Shown: positions 17,282 through 25,746 of the stretch, in pieces
How the letters are laid out: every line of letters starts with the position of its first letter
Numbering within the stretch: the stretch's first letter is position 1
Assembly: GCF_024494565.1 (NCBI RefSeq)
Contig: NZ_JANHDN010000008.1
Span: 131,182 to 195,181 of the forward strand
DNA from: Halorubrum rutilum
GTDB lineage: Archaea; Halobacteriota; Halobacteria; Halobacteriales; Haloferacaceae
Direction: 5' to 3'
DNA length: 64,000 bases
The notes under the pieces: generated by a model
Databases searched by the model: none
Seen by the model: the letters and a program-made list of their open reading frames with translations, nothing else
What the model was told of the DNA's origin: nothing
Translations under genes and position numbers: made by a program

Positions 17282-18214
17282 ATGTCCCTTCGCGTCACGT
17301 TCCTCGGCACGGGCGGCGCCGTCCCGACCACCGAGCGCGCGCCGAGCGCGCTGTTCGTCAACCGCGAGGGCGATCGCCTCCTCTTCGACTGCGGCGAGGG
17401 GACGCAGCGCGGCATGATGCGGCACGGCACCGGGTTCGGGATCGACCGGCTGTTCGTCTCGCACCTCCACGGCGACCACGTCCTCGGGATCCCCGGACTG
17501 GTCCAGACGCTCGGCTTCAACGACCGGACCGAGCCCCTGACGGTCCACTGCCCGCCGGGGACCGAGGGCGACCTCCGCGACCTCGTGCACGCGGTCGGCC
17601 ACGACCCCGCGTTCGAGGTCCGGATCGAGCCCGTCGCCCCGGGCGAGGTCGCGCTCGACGCCGACGGCTACGAGGTCCGCGCGTTCGAGACGGAGCACCG
17701 GACGGTCTCGCAGGGGTACGTCCTCGACGAGGACGACCGGCCCGGGCGGTTCGACCGCCCGAAGGCGGAGGAGCTCGGCGTCCCCGTCGGCCCGAAGTTC
17801 GGCCGGCTCCACGAGGGCGAGCCGGTCGAGGCCGAGGACGGGACGGTCGTCGAGCCGGACCAGGTCGTCGGCCCGCCGCGGCCCGGGCGGACGCTCGTCT
17901 ACACCGCCGACACGCGCCCCCGAGAGCGGACCGTCGAGGTCGCCGAGGCGGCCGACCTGCTCGTCCACGACGCGACCTTCGCCGACGACATGGCCGACCG
18001 CGCCCGCGACACGGCCCACTCGACCGGCCGCGAGGCCGGGGAGGTCGCCGCGCGGGCGAACGCGAAGCGGCTGGCCTTGGTGCACGTCTCCTCGCGGTAC
18101 GCGGCCGACGCCTCGCCGATCCGCCGGGAGGCGCGGGAGGCGTTCGGCGGCGAGGTGCTGCTCCCGGACGACGGCGACCGCGTCGACGTGCCGTTCCCCG
18201 ACGCGGACGGGTAG
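17282..18214 (+). CDS. rnz: Ribonuclease Z (tRNA 3' processing)
   Basis: A 310-residue metallo-beta-lactamase fold endonuclease that removes tRNA 3' trailers. The metal motif HLHGDH is at residues 61-66 (H61, H63, D65, H66). Other signs are FLGTGGAVPTTER at the N-terminus, TADTRP and LVHDATF further on, and HVSSRY near the end. Length is normal for the short form (about 300). None of the tRNA genes seen in the window encodes CCA, so this enzyme plus CCA-adding enzyme is needed. The HIT gene follows on the same strand after about 70 nt. Confidence 0.95.
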   Translation: MSLRVTFLGTGGAVPTTERAPSALFVNREGDRLLFDCGEGTQRGMMRHGTGFGIDRLFVSHLHGDHVLGIPGLVQTLGFNDRTEPLTVHCPPGTEGDLRDLVHAVGHDPAFEVRIEPVAPGEVALDADGYEVRAFETEHRTVSQGYVLDEDDRPGRFDRPKAEELGVPVGPKFGRLHEGEPVEAEDGTVVEPDQVVGPPRPGRTLVYTADTRPRERTVEVAEAADLLVHDATFADDMADRARDTAHSTGREAGEVAARANAKRLALVHVSSRYAADASPIRREAREAFGGEVLLPDDGDRVDVPFPDADG

Positions 18215-18286
18215 GGCGAGGCGGGGCTCGGACCGACCGCTCCCCTCCGGGAAACCTTGATGCGTCGCGCCGCCGATCCCTCGCGT

Positions 18287-18706
18287 ATGTCCGACGACTG
18301 TATCTTCTGTTCGATCGTCGCCGGGGACATCCCGGCGCGGACCGTCCACGAGACCGACGACGTGCTGGCGTTCCTCGACGCCAACCCGCTCGCGCGCGGC
18401 CACACCCTCGTCATCCCGAAGTCGCACGCGCAGCACCTCGGCGACCTCGACGAGGACCTCGCGAGCGACCTGTTCGCGGCCGTGGCGGAGCTCACCCCCC
18501 GTATCCGGTCGACCGTCGGCGCCGACGGCGCCAACGTCGGGATCAACGACGGCGAAGCGGCCGGCCAGGAGGTCCCGCACGTCCACGTCCACGTCATTCC
18601 GCGGTTCGAGGGCGACGGCGGCGCCCCCCTCCACGCGGTCGGCGGCGAGCAGCCCGACCTCACCGACGACGAGCTGGACGCGGTGGCCGAGGCGATCGCG
18701 GAGTAG
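18287..18706 (+). CDS. HIT-family nucleotide hydrolase
   Basis: A 139-residue histidine-triad protein. The triad HVHVHVIPRF is at residues 98-107, and a CxxC (Cys5/Cys8) gives the zinc site of this subfamily. It probably hydrolyses AMP-linked metabolites (AMP-lysine, adenosine phosphoramidate type). I chose the ATG at 18287 because MSDDCIFCSIVAG is the family start; an upstream in-frame ATG would add ten residues. Confidence 0.93.
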   Translation: MSDDCIFCSIVAGDIPARTVHETDDVLAFLDANPLARGHTLVIPKSHAQHLGDLDEDLASDLFAAVAELTPRIRSTVGADGANVGINDGEAAGQEVPHVHVHVIPRFEGDGGAPLHAVGGEQPDLTDDELDAVAEAIAE

Positions 18707-18756
18707 GCGGGCGGCGTGCAACAGCGTTAACAGCGGACCGCCGAGTAGCCGAGCGC

Positions 18757-19581
18757 ATGCAGGCGAGGACCCTCGCGCTCGTCGGGGCGACCGGCGGCGC
18801 GGGAACGACGCGAACCGCGGTCGAACTGGCGGCGCTCGGCGCGCGCGACGGCCGCGACGTGGCCGTGGTCGACGCAGCGTTCACGACGCAGGGGCTCTCC
18901 GAGTACGTCTCGGGGCGGATCGGCACCGACCTCACGGCGCTGCTCACCGACGAGACCGACGCGTCGCTGTCGGCGGCGACGTACCCGATCGATGTCGGCG
19001 GCGGCGCCGGAGGCGATCGGGGGGACGAGAGCGGGAGCGGCGACGGAAGCGCTCCCGAGGACGCGACCGGGCTCCCGGGGCGCGCCGACGCGGTGCCGGC
19101 CCGGGCGCCGTTCGAGCGCGTGGCGCGCGCCGAGACGGCAGAGGCCGGGCGGAAGCTGGAGCGGCGGATCGACGAGGCGGCGACCGCCTACGACGCCGTC
19201 GTCGTCGACACCGCCCCCGTCGGGTCGAACGCGGCGGTCGCGGCGGTCGCGGCGGCCGACCGCGTCGAGGCGGTGACGCCCGCGACGGCGCACGGGCGGG
19301 ACGCGCTCCAGCGGCTCCGCGGCCGCGTGGCCGACGTCGGCGGGAGCGTCGACGGGACGGTCGCGGTGGCCCGCGCGGGGGAGAACGACGCCGAGCGCGA
19401 CGGCGGCGGCGCCGACAGTCGGCTCCCCGCGGTCGACCCCGGGGTCGGCGACGCCCCCGCGGCGGCGAGCGGGACCGGGGCGTACGTCGAGGCGCTGGCG
19501 GGGACGTACGAGCGCGCCTTCGACGCGGCGCTCGGGATCGAGTTCGAGGAGTCGGGGCTAGTCGATCGGATCCGCTCTTGA
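18757..19581 (+). CDS. ParA/MinD-like protein with degenerate P-loop
   Basis: A 274-residue protein of the SIMIBI (ParA/MinD) fold. The N-terminal loop reads LVGATGGAGTTRT (about residues 8-20) where active members have KGGxGKTT. Both the signature lysine and the Walker lysine are replaced by Thr. The rest of the fold is kept: DVAVVDAAF, a YDAVVVDTAP Walker-B-like strand and VEAVTPATAHG. Two acidic low-complexity insertions (about 85-110 and 200-235) are present. No ParB is adjacent. It may be a non-ATPase positioning or scaffold protein, like TadZ-type atypical ParA proteins. Confidence 0.72.
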   Translation: MQARTLALVGATGGAGTTRTAVELAALGARDGRDVAVVDAAFTTQGLSEYVSGRIGTDLTALLTDETDASLSAATYPIDVGGGAGGDRGDESGSGDGSAPEDATGLPGRADAVPARAPFERVARAETAEAGRKLERRIDEAATAYDAVVVDTAPVGSNAAVAAVAAADRVEAVTPATAHGRDALQRLRGRVADVGGSVDGTVAVARAGENDAERDGGGADSRLPAVDPGVGDAPAAASGTGAYVEALAGTYERAFDAALGIEFEESGLVDRIRS

Positions 19582-19622
19582 GGGGCAAGACGGGGTCGGA
19601 GAGGGAACGATCGGGTCGCGAC

Positions 19623-20147
19623 TCAGCGCAGTCCGTCGGGCGAGCCCAGCGCGCCGCCGGGGGTGTCGCCGTCGCCGCGGAGCCCGTCGCCGAGCGGGGC
19701 CGCGCCCGCGACGTGGGCGTCGACGGCGTCGGCGACCGCGGGGACCGGGTCGTGGGTCTCGACGTACGTCGCCAGCGCGAAGTCCGCCTCGTCGCCCCCG
19801 GCGAGCGCGACCGCCTCGCTCCGGGCGGTCCGGCCGTCGAGCCAGTCGCGGACGACGCTCCGGCGGCTCGGGGCGAGCGGGCAGACCCCCTCGACGCCGC
19901 AGCGGTGGAGCGCCTTCGCGCCCGTCATCGGCGTCACGCCGGCCTCGCGGGCGGCGTCGCCGACGCTCCGCCCGGCCGTGTACGCGTCGACCAGCGTCGC
20001 GGTCGCGGCCGGGGTACACGGCAGGTCGTCGGCGTGGTCCGCGAGGCGGTCGACGAGCGGCGTCTCCGTGTCGTCGGCGACGGCGACGCCGCGCTCGCGC
20101 TGGCTCGCGGTCACCTCCAGCCCGTCCGCGATCTCCGACAGCGTCAT
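19623..20147 (-). CDS. Conserved haloarchaeal protein (HTH-like repeats)
   Basis: A 174-residue protein beginning MTLSEIADGLEVTASQRERG. It contains two HTH-like stretches (DAYTAGRSVGDAAREAGVTPMTGAKALH and RSVVRDWLDGRTARSEAVALAGGDEADFALAAY-like), and a Cys in LPCTP and another in GVCPL. It may belong to a numbered haloarchaeal DUF (DUF7858-like, uncertain). A box A (GGTTTTAACC on the minus strand, 20171-20180) fits the ATG at 20145-20147 better than the in-frame ATG at 20166-20168. Confidence 0.65.
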   Translation of the reverse strand: MTLSEIADGLEVTASQRERGVAVADDTETPLVDRLADHADDLPCTPAATATLVDAYTAGRSVGDAAREAGVTPMTGAKALHRCGVEGVCPLAPSRRSVVRDWLDGRTARSEAVALAGGDEADFALATYVETHDPVPAVADAVDAHVAGAAPLGDGLRGDGDTPGGALGSPDGLR

Positions 20148-20275
20148 GCGAACGCATGGCTCGCTCATCGGGTTAAAACCACGGTACCCCAGCGCGACGA
20201 GAGCCGAAATCACCGACCGGTTACCGGTCGGTTTGGACGCCGCGATCCGGGCGGTCGCCGCCGAATTCTCCCGGG

Positions 20276-20280
20276 TTTAA
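20276..20280 (+). promoter_or_regulatory. Box A of the TFB gene
   Basis: TTTAA preceded by a CCGGG BRE-like stretch, about 31-35 nt before the start codons at 20308/20311. It lies divergent to the promoter of the preceding minus-strand gene. Confidence 0.5.
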
Positions 20281-20310
20281 GTAAGGGATCGGGCCCGAGT
20301 TCGACGTGTG

Positions 20311-21291
20311 ATGAGCCGAGCACGCTCGACCCGCGCCCGTTCGCACCGCACCGAGACGACCGACCGCGCCGAGGAGGCGACCGCGACCGCAGACGAGGAG
20401 TCGACGAGCGCTGCGACCGCCGAGGAGGCGACGACGGCCGTCGACGAGTGCCCGGAGTGCGGCGGCCGGACGCGGGTCGATTCGGCCGAGCGCGTCTGCG
20501 ACGACTGCGGGCTCGTCGTCGAGGCCGACCGGATCGACCACGGCCCGGAGTGGCGCTCGTTCGACGACGACGACTCCGATCCCAAGCGCACCGGCGCCCC
20601 GCTGACGCGCTCCCGGCACGACCGCGGGCTCTCGACGGAGATCGGTCGGTCGACCCGCGTGAAGGGGCGCAAGCGCCGGCGGCTGGCCCGGATGCGGACC
20701 CAGCACAACCGCGCGCAGATCTCGACCAAGCGCGACCGCAACAAGGTGTACGCGTACACCGAGATCCGGCGGCTGACGGGCGTGCTGGAACTCCCCGACA
20801 GCGTCCGGGACACGGCCTGCGCGCTGTTCGACTCCGCGCAGGGGGAGAGCCTGCTGCGCGGCCGCTCGCTGGAGGGGTTCGCGGTCGCCTGCGTCTACGT
20901 CGCCTGCCGCACCGCGGACGTGGCCCGAACCGTCGGCGAGGTCTGCGCCGAGGCGAAGGCGACCGAGGACGAGCACCGGGCCGCGTTCGACGCGATGAAC
21001 CGCGAGCTCGGGCTCCCGATCGGACCGACCGGCCCGGCGGAGTACCTCCCGCGGTTCGCGAGCGACCTCGGCTGCGCGGCCGAGGTGGAGCGCCGCGCCG
21101 GCGAGCTCGCGGAGCGCGCCGTGAGCGAGGGGATCGCGAACGGCCGCAACCCGGTCGGCGTCGCCGCCGCCTGCCTGTACACGGCGGCGCGCGAGCTCGG
21201 GACCGACTGCACGCAGCAGGAGGCGGCCGACGTCGCCGACGTGACGCCCGTGACGGTGCGGCGGACGTACGTGGACCTGACCGGGGAGTGA
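20311..21291 (+). CDS. tfb: Transcription initiation factor IIB (TFB)
   Basis: A 326-residue TFB that bridges TBP-bound box A/BRE and RNA polymerase. Order: an acidic N-terminal extension (about 1-45), a zinc ribbon with CPECGG and CDDCG, the B-finger/linker (RIDHGPEWRSFDDDD, GAPLTRSRHDRGLSTEIG), then two cyclin-like repeats ending in the HTH VTPVTVRRTYVDL. Halobacteria carry several TFBs, so this is one paralogue among several. The ATG at 20311 follows an in-frame GTG at 20308; either could start. Confidence 0.93.
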   Translation: MSRARSTRARSHRTETTDRAEEATATADEESTSAATAEEATTAVDECPECGGRTRVDSAERVCDDCGLVVEADRIDHGPEWRSFDDDDSDPKRTGAPLTRSRHDRGLSTEIGRSTRVKGRKRRRLARMRTQHNRAQISTKRDRNKVYAYTEIRRLTGVLELPDSVRDTACALFDSAQGESLLRGRSLEGFAVACVYVACRTADVARTVGEVCAEAKATEDEHRAAFDAMNRELGLPIGPTGPAEYLPRFASDLGCAAEVERRAGELAERAVSEGIANGRNPVGVAAACLYTAARELGTDCTQQEAADVADVTPVTVRRTYVDLTGE

Positions 21292-21342
21292 AGCGGGAGC
21301 GCGGGGCGGACGGGTGGGGCGGCCCGCCGCGCGGTAGCGTCG

Positions 21343-22332
21343 CTATCGACCGTTCGAGGACGCATCGAGGCGAGCCGTCCACCGCTCCCGCACCGCGAGG
21401 TGCGCCTGCGCGATGACCCCGAGGAGCGGGAGCTCCAGCAGCGGCCCGATGACGAGCGCGAGCGGGATCAGCGGATCGTTCGGGAAGGCGACGACCGCGA
21501 TGGCGAGCGCGGTCGGGGAGTTCCGCGAGAGGATGGTGTTGTTGAAACAGACCATCTCGGCGTACGAGAAGGAGAGCAGGCGGCCGGCGAGAAGCCCGAC
21601 GACGAGGTTGACCGCGTAGAACAGCGCGACCGGAATCGCCATCAGCGCCAGCAGCCGCGGGTTCTCGACGATCGCGTCCCCCTGCGACGCGAACATCGCC
21701 CCGATGGCCAGTGCGAGGAAGCCGATCTGTATCGGACTCAGGCGGGGCAGGAACCGCTCGCGAAACCACGCCGTCCCCTTCGTTCGGGTGAGGGCCCACC
21801 GGGCGGCGGCGCCGACCGAGAGCGGGCCGACGAGGACGAGGAGGACGCTCTCGGCCAGCAGCGCGAGCGGCAGGTCGACGAGCGTCCCCGCGAACGCGTA
21901 GAGGTACACCGGGAGCAACACGAGCTGGAGGACGAGGTTGTACGGCAGCACGGAGGCCGCGAGCGGCACGTCGCCGTCGGCGACGTCGGTGAACACGAGG
22001 TACCAGTCCGTACACGGCGTCACCAGGAGCATGACGAGCCCGATCCAGAGCGCGGGCTGGGTACGGAGGAAGAGGGCGCCGAGCCCGACCGCGAGCAGGG
22101 GGCTCCAGACGAAGTTGACCAGCAGGCTCGACCCGACCACGCGGCGGTTGCCGAACGCCTCCCGCAGGCGGGAGAGCGGAATCCCGACGAACGCGGCGAA
22201 CAGCATGACCATCAGGAACGGGACGATGAGCCGGTCCGCGACGGGAGCGACCCCGTCGACCTGCCCGGCGGCGAGGCCGAGCGCGACGGCCGCGAAGACG
22301 AGCGCCGACTGGTACTTCTCGACGAGGTCCAT
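21343..22332 (-). CDS. ACR3-like arsenic resistance / bile-acid:Na+ symporter family transporter
   Basis: A 329-residue integral membrane protein with about ten membrane segments. It belongs to the bile acid:sodium symporter superfamily, ACR3 branch; LLVTPCTDWYLVFTDVADGD carries the conserved Cys used for arsenite in ACR3. FNNTILSRNSPTALAIAV is the second conserved substrate-site region. It probably exports arsenite or antimonite or transports a related anion. There is no adjacent arsR or arsC, so specificity is inferred. A proximal box A (CCTTAGCA on the minus strand at about 22356-22363) suits a leaderless start. Confidence 0.82.
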   Translation of the reverse strand: MDLVEKYQSALVFAAVALGLAAGQVDGVAPVADRLIVPFLMVMLFAAFVGIPLSRLREAFGNRRVVGSSLLVNFVWSPLLAVGLGALFLRTQPALWIGLVMLLVTPCTDWYLVFTDVADGDVPLAASVLPYNLVLQLVLLPVYLYAFAGTLVDLPLALLAESVLLVLVGPLSVGAAARWALTRTKGTAWFRERFLPRLSPIQIGFLALAIGAMFASQGDAIVENPRLLALMAIPVALFYAVNLVVGLLAGRLLSFSYAEMVCFNNTILSRNSPTALAIAVVAFPNDPLIPLALVIGPLLELPLLGVIAQAHLAVRERWTARLDASSNGR

Positions 22333-22681
22333 CGTCCCGATGCATCGCCCGAGCCGTGCTAAGGCTGTGGGTCGGCCTCGGAGAGAAGGGAGAGGCGACG
22401 GCGGGGCCGTCGCTTCGTGACGACCCGTCCGGCGGACGGGGCGGCGTCAGCGGGGAGTCACCGCCGGCCGGGAGACGGCGACGGCCGGTCGCCGCGACCG
22501 GCCGACGGCGACCGACAGCGGACAGGCGGTGTGGAGGGCAGGGAGGGCGCCCCGACCGCCCGGCGGGCGCCACGCATCTAGGTCGAAGAGCGAGAGGTGA
22601 TTCTACGTTAGCCGTTAACAGTACGGATAAACCGAACAGCACGTTCGAATCGGACAGGTTGCGCCATGCGTGTCGACTAGG
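22333..22681. other. 349-nt intergenic stretch with a palindrome and an orphan promoter
   Basis: No convincing gene. It contains a perfect palindrome with 9-bp arms at 22483-22491 and 22495-22503. A second promoter-like AT-rich patch lies at about 22600-22635, with a box A (GGTTTATCC read on the minus strand at about 22626-22634) far from any annotated start. It could produce a small RNA or a long leader of the ACR3-like gene. Confidence 0.4.
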
Positions 22682-23524
22682 TTACCCGCCGAGCTTGTGC
22701 TGGAACGCGAAGAAGACGCGGCGGCCGGTGTCGGTGAGCCGGACCGTGTCCGAGCGCCCGACGTCCTCCAGCTCGACGTAGCCGCGGTCGCGCAGCGGCG
22801 CGAGCACGTGCGTCTCCAGCGCGCGGTACTTCGCGGTCCGGCTCTCGCCGGCCTCGCGGAGGAACGACAGGCCGCGCTCGCGGGCCCACTCGATCAGGTT
22901 CCACTTGTCCGTCGTCAGGTGGTCGTCGTCGCGCTCGTGGAGCCACCCGAGGATCGCGACCTGATCGGTCGTCGGGGCGTCCATGGGGTAGAGCGGGAGG
23001 TCGACCGTCGCCGCGACGCCCGCCGTGAGCGGCTCCTCGCGCACGTCGTGACGGTGGGTTTCGGGCTCGACGCTGTAGGGGCGCGCGCCGACGATCATAC
23101 AGGCGATGGCGACGCCGACCGCAGCGACCCGCGGCCCGGTCGAGACGTTGGCGAACAGCCGGTCGCCGTCGGGCTCGCCGGCCCCGTGCCTCGCGGCGAT
23201 CGTGGTCGTGACGCCGAGCACGTCGTACACGTCCGCGAGCGCGACCGGAACCGCTCGCACCGAGGCGAACTCGGCGGCCTCCGCCCACGCGTCCCGCTGG
23301 TAGTCGGTGAGCCCGTCGACGTCGACCCGGCCGCCGTCCGGGCCCGCGGCCGCCGCCTCGAAGTCGACGGTACCGCGGGCGGCGTCGCGGTCGGGCGCGT
23401 CGGCCAGCAGGTAGACGACGTCGGCGCCGTGGTCGCGGAGGGGCTCGACGATGCGGTCGCGCTCGTGGCCGAGCGGCGCGACGTGAACGCGGCGTTCGGA
23501 GACGCGGGGGACCGTCGTGTCCAT
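22682..23524 (-). CDS. HFX_2341-family transcriptional regulator (DUF6293)
   Basis: A 280-residue regulator. The N-terminal HFX_2341 sensor domain starts RRVHVAPLGHERDRIVEPLRDHGADVVYLL, with FANVSTGPRVAAVGVAIACM in the middle. The C-terminal part (about 200-278) is a winged helix (LEDVGRSDTVRLTDTGRRVFFAF). The related sensor fold resembles CARF-type nucleotide-binding domains, so a ligand-controlled repressor or activator is likely. Target genes are not evident; both neighbours are possible. Confidence 0.82.
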   Translation of the reverse strand: MDTTVPRVSERRVHVAPLGHERDRIVEPLRDHGADVVYLLADAPDRDAARGTVDFEAAAAGPDGGRVDVDGLTDYQRDAWAEAAEFASVRAVPVALADVYDVLGVTTTIAARHGAGEPDGDRLFANVSTGPRVAAVGVAIACMIVGARPYSVEPETHRHDVREEPLTAGVAATVDLPLYPMDAPTTDQVAILGWLHERDDDHLTTDKWNLIEWARERGLSFLREAGESRTAKYRALETHVLAPLRDRGYVELEDVGRSDTVRLTDTGRRVFFAFQHKLGG

Positions 23525-23657
23525 ATCACCGTTGTCCGCGGCGGTCGATTAAAACGTGCGCCGCTCGGGAGCGCTCCCGGGCGGTCGGTACCGATCGCGT
23601 GACGTGGGGACTCACGGCACGAAAACCGTTAAGCCCGGCTGTCGCCTACGAGGACGC

Positions 23658-25289
23658 ATGAGCGCTGACCGGTCCGCCCTCCGGCGGGCCATCGAGCGCG
23701 GCGAGCGCGACGGGGGCGCGATCGAGTTCAAGGAGCGACTGACACGCGAGGTCCACCTGGCGGAGGGGCGGATGGAGTCGCTCGTGGCGCAGCTCCGGCA
23801 CCGCGTGCTCTCCGGCGACGGCGAGGCGACGTACGTCCTCGGCGTCACCGACGACGGCGGTCTGGCCGGGATCGCCCCCGACGCCTTCTCCGAGACGATG
23901 GACGTCCTCTCGCTGCTGGCCGACGAGGCCGACGCTCACATCGCCGACGTGGAGACCTGGAGCGCCGGCGTCGGCGACGACGCGACCGACGCCGGGCTCG
24001 TCGGGCTCGCCACCCTGCGCGACGGCGGGATGTTCGAGACGGACGACGACCACCTCGTGGTCGGGACGGCGGGCCACGTCGACCACGGGAAGTCGACGCT
24101 CGTCGGCACGCTCGTCACCGGCCGGGCCGACGACGGGCAGGGCGGCACCCGGGGCTTCCTCGACGTCCAGCCCCACGAGGTCGAGCGGGGGCTCTCCGCC
24201 GACCTCTCGTACGCCGTCTACGGCTTCGAGGAGGGAGGCGACGAGCCGGTCCGGATGGACAACCCGCACCGCAAGTCCGACCGCGCGCGGATCGTCGAGG
24301 AGGCCGACCGGCTGGTCTCGTTCGTCGACACGGTCGGCCACGAGCCCTGGCTCCGGACGACGATCCGGGGGCTCGTCGGCCAGAAGCTCGACTACGGGCT
24401 CCTCGTCGTCGCCGCCGACGACGGGCCGACGAAGACGACGCGCGAGCACCTCGGCATCCTGCTGGCGACCGAGCTGCCAACGGTCGTCGCGATCACGAAG
24501 GCGGACGCCGTGAGCGACGAGCGGCTGGCCGCGGTCGAGCGGGAGACCGAGTCGATGCTGCGCGACGCCGGGCAGACCCCGCTGCTCGTCGACCGCCATG
24601 GGATCGACGCGGCGGTCGCGGAGGTCGGCGACGGCGTCGTCCCGCTCCTCCGGACCAGCGCGGTGACGAAGGAGGGGCTCGGGACGCTCGACCGGCTGTT
24701 CGAGACGCTCCCCAAGCGCGCGACCCCGGAGCGCGAGGAGTTCCGGCTGTACGTCGACCGGAGCTACAAGGTGACCGGCGTCGGCGCGGTCGCGTCCGGC
24801 ACGGTCAACTCCGGCACCGTGGAGGCCGGCGACGAGCTCCTGCTCGGCCCGATGGCCGACGACTCCTTCCGCGAGGTGGAGGCCCGGTCGATCGAGATGC
24901 ACTACCACCGGGTCGACAAGGCGACCGCCGGCCGGATCGTCGGGATCGCGCTGAAGGGCGTCGACGAGGAGGAGATCGAGCGCGGGATGGCCCTCGTGCC
25001 CCGCGAGAGCGACCCGGAACCGGTCCGCGAGTTCGAGGCCGAGGTGATGGTGCTGAACCACCCGACCAGGATCCAGGAGGGGTACGAGCCGGTCGTCCAC
25101 GTGGAGACCGTCTCCGAGGCGGCCGTCTTCGCGCCCGAGGGCGGGCGGCTCCTCCCCGGCGACACCGGACGGACGCGGATCCGGTTCAAGTTCCGGCCGT
25201 ACCTGATCGAGGAGGGCCAGCGGTTCGTCTTCCGCGAGGGGTCGAGCAAGGGCGTCGGGACGATCCGGGACGTCGACCCGGCGGAGTGA
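23658..25289 (+). CDS. GTPBP1-family translational GTPase
   Basis: A 543-residue GTP-binding protein of the EF-Tu/GTPBP1 class. An N-terminal domain of about 130 residues (AIEFKERLTREVHLAEGRMESL ... EATYVLGVTDDGGL) is followed by the G domain: G1 GTAGHVDHGKST at about residues 136-147, G3 DTVGHE, G4 TKAD. Two beta-barrel domains follow (VTGVGAVASGTVNSGTVEAGD, then the C-terminal barrel). Eukaryotic GTPBP1/2 act in ribosome rescue and mRNA turnover, so a ribosome-associated role is likely. The ATG follows a TTAAGC box A about 28-30 nt upstream. Confidence 0.9.
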   Translation: MSADRSALRRAIERGERDGGAIEFKERLTREVHLAEGRMESLVAQLRHRVLSGDGEATYVLGVTDDGGLAGIAPDAFSETMDVLSLLADEADAHIADVETWSAGVGDDATDAGLVGLATLRDGGMFETDDDHLVVGTAGHVDHGKSTLVGTLVTGRADDGQGGTRGFLDVQPHEVERGLSADLSYAVYGFEEGGDEPVRMDNPHRKSDRARIVEEADRLVSFVDTVGHEPWLRTTIRGLVGQKLDYGLLVVAADDGPTKTTREHLGILLATELPTVVAITKADAVSDERLAAVERETESMLRDAGQTPLLVDRHGIDAAVAEVGDGVVPLLRTSAVTKEGLGTLDRLFETLPKRATPEREEFRLYVDRSYKVTGVGAVASGTVNSGTVEAGDELLLGPMADDSFREVEARSIEMHYHRVDKATAGRIVGIALKGVDEEEIERGMALVPRESDPEPVREFEAEVMVLNHPTRIQEGYEPVVHVETVSEAAVFAPEGGRLLPGDTGRTRIRFKFRPYLIEEGQRFVFREGSSKGVGTIRDVDPAE

Positions 25290-25324
25290 GTCGGTCGGCG
25301 AGGAGCGGGTGACGACCGGGCGGT

Positions 25325-25669
25325 TCAGTCGTCGGCCACGGAGACGACCTCCATCAGCGGGTAGCCGTCGCGCATCGCCATCCGGGTGCGGACGGCGACG
25401 CCCTCGCGTTCGATCCGCATCTCGACGTCCATCAGCGAGCCGGTGAGCTCGGTGTAGCCGTTCTCGTGGTCGATCGCGTCGGCGACGCGGTCGTCGCGGA
25501 TCTCGACGGTCACCGACTCGCAGAACGGCTGGTTCTCGATCGACTCGGCCATCGCGGCCTCCAGGCTCCGCGCGCTCGACGGGCTGACGGGCGTCCCGGC
25601 GAACTGGTGATACAGGGAGCCGAACTTGATCCCGGCCTCGAAACACGCCTCCTGGGCGTCGGTTGCCAT
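25325..25669 (-). CDS. mptD: Archaeal dihydroneopterin aldolase (MptD)
   Basis: A 114-residue protein of the archaeal MptD (DUF381) family, unrelated to bacterial FolB. It cleaves 7,8-dihydroneopterin to 6-hydroxymethyl-dihydropterin for folate or methanopterin-type cofactors. The family signature is ACFEAGIKFGSLYHQFAGTPVS at residues 8-29, then NGYTELTGSLMDVEM around 70-84. The length is normal. The PHP gene follows in the same orientation upstream; no operon overlap. Confidence 0.85.
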   Translation of the reverse strand: MATDAQEACFEAGIKFGSLYHQFAGTPVSPSSARSLEAAMAESIENQPFCESVTVEIRDDRVADAIDHENGYTELTGSLMDVEMRIEREGVAVRTRMAMRDGYPLMEVVSVADD

Positions 25670-25746
25670 GCGCGCACTCGGGCGGGAGCGACCTAAGGGG
25701 CTTCGGAGGGGGCCGACGCTACCGGCGGCGCGAGGGGAGGACCGAG

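Noticed and set aside
18757..19581. Plasmid partition ParA and therefore a plasmid origin
   Set aside because: Neighbours are chromosomal housekeeping genes, no ParB or replication gene is close, and the P-loop is degenerate.
22575..22577. 39-residue minus-strand frame behind the orphan promoter (ends near 22461)
   Set aside because: Arg/Pro/Ser-rich low-complexity translation over a palindromic stretch; no evidence that it is coding.
20210..22642. Long open frames antisense to real genes (here and throughout)
   Set aside because: High GC content removes stop codons from other frames. These translations are Arg/Ala/Gly/Pro-rich with no domains and conflict with well-supported genes.
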